From: Paractinoplanes deccanensis
GTDB taxonomy: Bacteria > Actinomycetota > Actinomycetes > Mycobacteriales > Micromonosporaceae
Length of the DNA: 64,000 bases
Direction of reading: 5' to 3'
Assembly: GCF_016862115.1 (NCBI RefSeq)
Contig: NZ_BOMI01000145.1
Coordinates: 43,899-107,898, forward strand
Shown: piece after piece, positions 62,001-64,000 of the stretch
Numbering within the stretch: the stretch's first letter is position 1
How the letters are laid out: each line of letters starts with the position of its first letter
Notes under the pieces: generated by a model
The model's input: only the letters and a program-made list of their open reading frames with translations
Told to the model about the DNA's origin: nothing
The model's database searches: none
Translations under genes and position numbers: made by a program

Positions 62001-64000
62001 TCAGCTGCCAGTTGAACTGGGCCGCGCCGCTGCCGGCCGGTGCCGTGTAGACGTCGTAGCCGTACTGTCCGGCTGCCGCACCGCTGGTCCAGGTGCCCTG
62101 AGTTGCGGTGTTGTTGGAGTCCGAGCTGTCGACCAGGACCACGTCCTTGCCGACCGGCACGCCGTCGTCCGACCGGGCCCGCTGGTTGCCCGACGGGTAG
62201 AAGTCCCAGGTCTGCGTGCGGCTGACCGACCCGCCGGCCGAGGTCAGCGTGTTCTTGGTCTGCTGACCCAGCTCGTTGTAGTCGAACGTGTTGACGATGC
62301 CCCACGGGTCGGTCGAGGACTTCTGCCACCCGTTGTCGTAGTAGGTGTACTTGGTCTCGTTGCGGACCGTCTGCCCCTGCGACGGCGGGGCGCTCACCGA
62401 GGCGAGGTTGCCGACCGAGTCGTAGTCGTAGAGGGTCTTGTTCGGCGTGTTGTACCGGCTGTCGTCCTTGTCGTAGGAGGACCACTCCTCCTTGACGCGG
62501 TTGAGCTTGTCGTAGACGGTCACGCTGGCGAAGTCGTCGGCGTCGTCGGTGGTCGCCACGCCGCGCGGGGAGATCACCTTGGTCTGGTTGCCGACCTTGT
62601 CGTACTCGTACCTGGTGGTGCGGTAGGTGATCGCGCCGGCGGCGTCCTTGCTGTACGGCACCTTCGACTCGATCAGCGCGCCGCGGGCGTCGTAGGTCGC
62701 CAGCGACTCGTTGCCGTCGGCGTCGGTGGTGCCGACCGCCAGGCCGTCCTTGTCGTAGCGGGCGCTGGTGAACTTGCCCGCCGCGTCGGTCGTCTTCACC
62801 ACGCGGTGCACGAGGTCGTACTCGAACTTGGTGGTGAAGTCGGCGGGGTCCGCCGTGGCGTTCTTGCGCGCGTCGACCAGCGTCACGACGTTGCCGACGT
62901 TGTCGTACACCGAGGAGGCCTTCTGCCCCTTGGCGTTGACCATCTCGATCGGCTGGTAGATCGCGTCGTACTTGGTGGTCGTCGTGTAGTCGCCGGCCGT
63001 GGCCGTCAGGTTGCCCTGCGGCTCGGTCTCGGTGAGCTGGTTGCCGACCTTGTCGTAGGTGAAGGTGGTCTTGCGCTCCTCGCCGGTGGACACGTCCTTG
63101 GGCACCACGGTCTCGGTGACCTGGTCCGCCTTGTCGTAGACCGATGTGGTGGAGGTGCCGTTGGGCGCGTACGCCGTGAGGATGTTGTCGTTCGGGTCGT
63201 AGACCGCGCCCCTGGTGGTCAGGTACCGGCCGGCGGCGGCGTCGACCGGCTCCACCCGGTCCTTCGGCCGCCCGAAGGTGTCGTACCCCTGCGTGGTCTT
63301 GGCCTGCTTGTCGTTGCGGACCTCGGTGACGTTGCCGCGCGCGTCGTAGACGAACGACGACCTGACGCCGAGCGCGTCGACGATGGCCCGCGGATAGCCG
63401 CTCGCGTGGTAGTCCTCGAATCTCGTCTCGTTGCCGTTGGCGTCCGTGGACGTCAGCAGCCGGCCCCACGTGTCGTACGTGTTGGTCGTGACGAAGCCGG
63501 CCGGGTCGGTGACCGTGAGGACGTCGCCCGCGGTGCTGTAGGTGAAGCTGTACTTGCGGCCCTCGGGGCTGGTCTTCGTGGCCACGTCGGCCACGTAGCC
63601 GCCCAGCTGGGTCTGGTAGGCCAGGACCGTGCCCGCGTAGTTGTTCTTCACCGCGAGCGCGTCCCGGGTCTCCAGCGGGTAGCCCGTCTTGGCGTCGTAG
63701 CGCCAGGTCGAGGTGGCCCCGTTGGCCTCGGTCAGCGACACCACGTTGTGCTGGTCGTCCCAGGCGAGCTTGGTGACCTCGTTCTTCGCGTTGGTCGTCT
63801 GGTACGCCCGCCCGTAGCCGTCGTGGTTGTACGTGGTGGCGTGGTTCTCCGCGTCCGTGACGACCGTGTCGACAGCGGTGCCCTGCGGCCCGTCCGGGTC
63901 GGTGTACGCGAACGTGGTCACGCCGCCCAGCCGGTCGGTGTACGACTTGGCCCGCCAGTGCCACTGCGGGTCGTCGCCGGTCGACGGGTAGTTGTAGACC
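59080..64000 (-). CDS. RHS polymorphic toxin with golvesin-like, HINT and candidate nuclease domains
   Basis: The frame stays open to the window edge, so the N-terminus is missing; at least 1640 residues are present. Dozens of YD repeats (YDxxGNxxxxxxxxG type) build the RHS shell, closing with the core motif near YNYDPGLNRFLTRDYYGG. A golvesin/CBM-like domain (about 62160-61745, DVVLVDSSDSNNTATQG to GRVVADAVKLV) is inserted. A HINT domain starts CNSFVPGTRVVLADGST and ends with LLVHNC, predicted to cut itself and free the C-terminus. The last about 115 residues carry PDFHD then WDVTTKADW, compatible with a restriction-endonuclease-fold toxin. The immunity gene is not obvious. Confidence 0.85.
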   Translation of the reverse strand, partial: VYNYPSTGDDPQWHWRAKSYTDRLGGVTTFAYTDPDGPQGTAVDTVVTDAENHATTYNHDGYGRAYQTTNAKNEVTKLAWDDQHNVVSLTEANGATSTWRYDAKTGYPLETRDALAVKNNYAGTVLAYQTQLGGYVADVATKTSPEGRKYSFTYSTAGDVLTVTDPAGFVTTNTYDTWGRLLTSTDANGNETRFEDYHASGYPRAIVDALGVRSSFVYDARGNVTEVRNDKQAKTTQGYDTFGRPKDRVEPVDAAAGRYLTTRGAVYDPNDNILTAYAPNGTSTTSVYDKADQVTETVVPKDVSTGEERKTTFTYDKVGNQLTETEPQGNLTATAGDYTTTTKYDAIYQPIEMVNAKGQKASSVYDNVGNVVTLVDARKNATADPADFTTKFEYDLVHRVVKTTDAAGKFTSARYDKDGLAVGTTDADGNESLATYDARGALIESKVPYSKDAAGAITYRTTRYEYDKVGNQTKVISPRGVATTDDADDFASVTVYDKLNRVKEEWSSYDKDDSRYNTPNKTLYDYDSVGNLASVSAPPSQGQTVRNETKYTYYDNGWQKSSTDPWGIVNTFDYNELGQQTKNTLTSAGGSVSRTQTWDFYPSGNQRARSDDGVPVGKDVVLVDSSDSNNTATQGTWTSGAAAGQYGYDVYTAPAGSGAAQFNWQLNIPRDGTYEVFAYYPQVSGAATDAKFTVTHSTGTAVKTVNQTTAAGTWVSLGSYTFTEDAPQKITLTDQATGRVVADAVKLVRSNAGETDNEKKEFTYSYNANGLMTEVKDLSPGAKTDAYRIGYDELNQISKVEEIAAGTVKNTTALTYDENGNPLTTTHDLTWSKVEYDVRDMVAKVTNADSPSAGNQQISTFTYTARGELLKQVKPNGNTVDLEYYLDGNAKHQVEKTSAGAVVAEHTLEYGANGTPSKDVLKLMNADNSADYIDNTYTFDYDPQDRIAKLTKTGDSSATETYLYDANGNVVSQTVAGATSTNKYDRNRLHSATAGGITSTYNYDPLGRLDTVTIGGQRVEKYYYDGFDRTVKATAGSGTTAKSTTYVYDPFDRTSSRTSAGKTTAFTYLGMDEQVLREEVGGKAKTSYQYSPWGQKLTQIKHKDDGTKEYSQYTYRPRGDVIAITKDDGKTRATYGYTAYGENDESQFSGADKPGAGGEEEEPYNEFRFNASRWDSGSGTYDMGFRNYDPGLNRFLTRDYYGGALADMGLTADPFLNNRYSFAGGNPISFVELDGHLFGMSLSDLGHAALDVVGLIPVVGEVADVANGIWYMAEGNYVDGALSMASAIPLAGYAATAAKGARYAGKAVDAMDTANDTRRAVDNAIPPKAPDAPSTPSVPKAPDVPKAPDTPKAPGATKAPETPKAPAPTKCNSFVPGTRVVLADGSTKAIEDLELGDQVLSTDVETGENQARPVSDVRSHAGTKKLVTVSVRADGKDGSFTSTAAHLFWLPDVGRWVEGSTLKPGMWLQTGSGTWVQITAITKHTRSERVHNLTVEGQHNYYILAGKTSLLVHNCDIVTQKLQAHVDDAVRRFEAGELDFTTRQKNALRRVGARGDDQRWNVLYAAFRGQRIDAAVKGAVAKDPYLNKLLYITKSGERGPDFHDALTGRWWDVTTKADWIPHTRRYKKPFGIGTGLFTG

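Overview
The window is GC-rich throughout (very high third-position GC, many GTG and TTG starts, 4-base ATGA/GTGA gene overlaps). It carries actinobacterial families: a CebR-type cellulose operator, GH6 with CBM2, SARP/BTAD regulator, NarL-type two-component pair, RHS-HINT toxin and IS5-type remnants. It fits a soil actinomycete, probably Micromonosporaceae (Actinoplanes-like); the genus is an inference. No tRNA, rRNA or CRISPR array was seen. Both ends cut genes: a methylenetetrahydrofolate reductase at the left and an RHS protein at the right.

Layout. 0-4.5 kb: partial MTHFR, frameshifted VOC gene, secreted trypsin-fold protein lacking its catalytic His, alpha/beta hydrolase. 4.5-11.3 kb: a divergent five-gene block that looks like an NAD-linked conflict or defence module. 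Leftward are a 2-TM protein with a PLD/DUF5919-like domain and a SIR2-TPR protein; rightward are a NadM-like domain fused to a methyltransferase, a DUF2971 protein and a second SIR2 protein. 11.3-17.7 kb: vanadium-haloperoxidase-type PAP2 enzyme, NAD-dependent DNA ligase, membrane KAP-type P-loop NTPase. 17.7-25.7 kb: CebR-controlled GH6 cellulase, a three-gene subtilase cluster with a free-standing prodomain-like protein, an RCC1 protein, a PI-PLC-like enzyme, and a regulator-like protein.

25.7-35.3 kb: a six-gene leftward operon (APC permease, two DUF1989 proteins, urea/guanidine carboxylase, allophanate hydrolase, BioY) with a divergent TetR gene. Together these fit guanidine or urea nitrogen use with the biotin supply built in; a palindrome between TetR and the permease is the likely operator. 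35.3-47.3 kb: HAD phosphatase, Lys/Ala/Thr repeat protein, atypical LuxR regulator, two secreted proteins including a GH5-like glycosidase, a lipoprotein serine hydrolase, and a histidine kinase/response regulator pair divergent from an ABC exporter.

47.3-52.2 kb: a CHAT-protease locus. A TPR-CHAT gene and an overlooked 41-residue peptide gene run leftward; a subtilase, a sigma-70-like factor and a 141-residue protein run rightward in coupled order. 52.2-64 kb: MarR regulator and epoxide-hydrolase-like gene around two operator copies, nested IS5 transposase remnants, a SUKH-3 immunity protein, Nudix hydrolase, truncated SARP/NB-ARC regulator, pentapeptide-repeat protein, a DUF2617-like protein, and an RHS polymorphic toxin with HINT and a candidate nuclease C-terminus. 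The two strongest candidates for little-described systems are the SIR2/NadM-like block and the CHAT/subtilase/sigma/peptide block.
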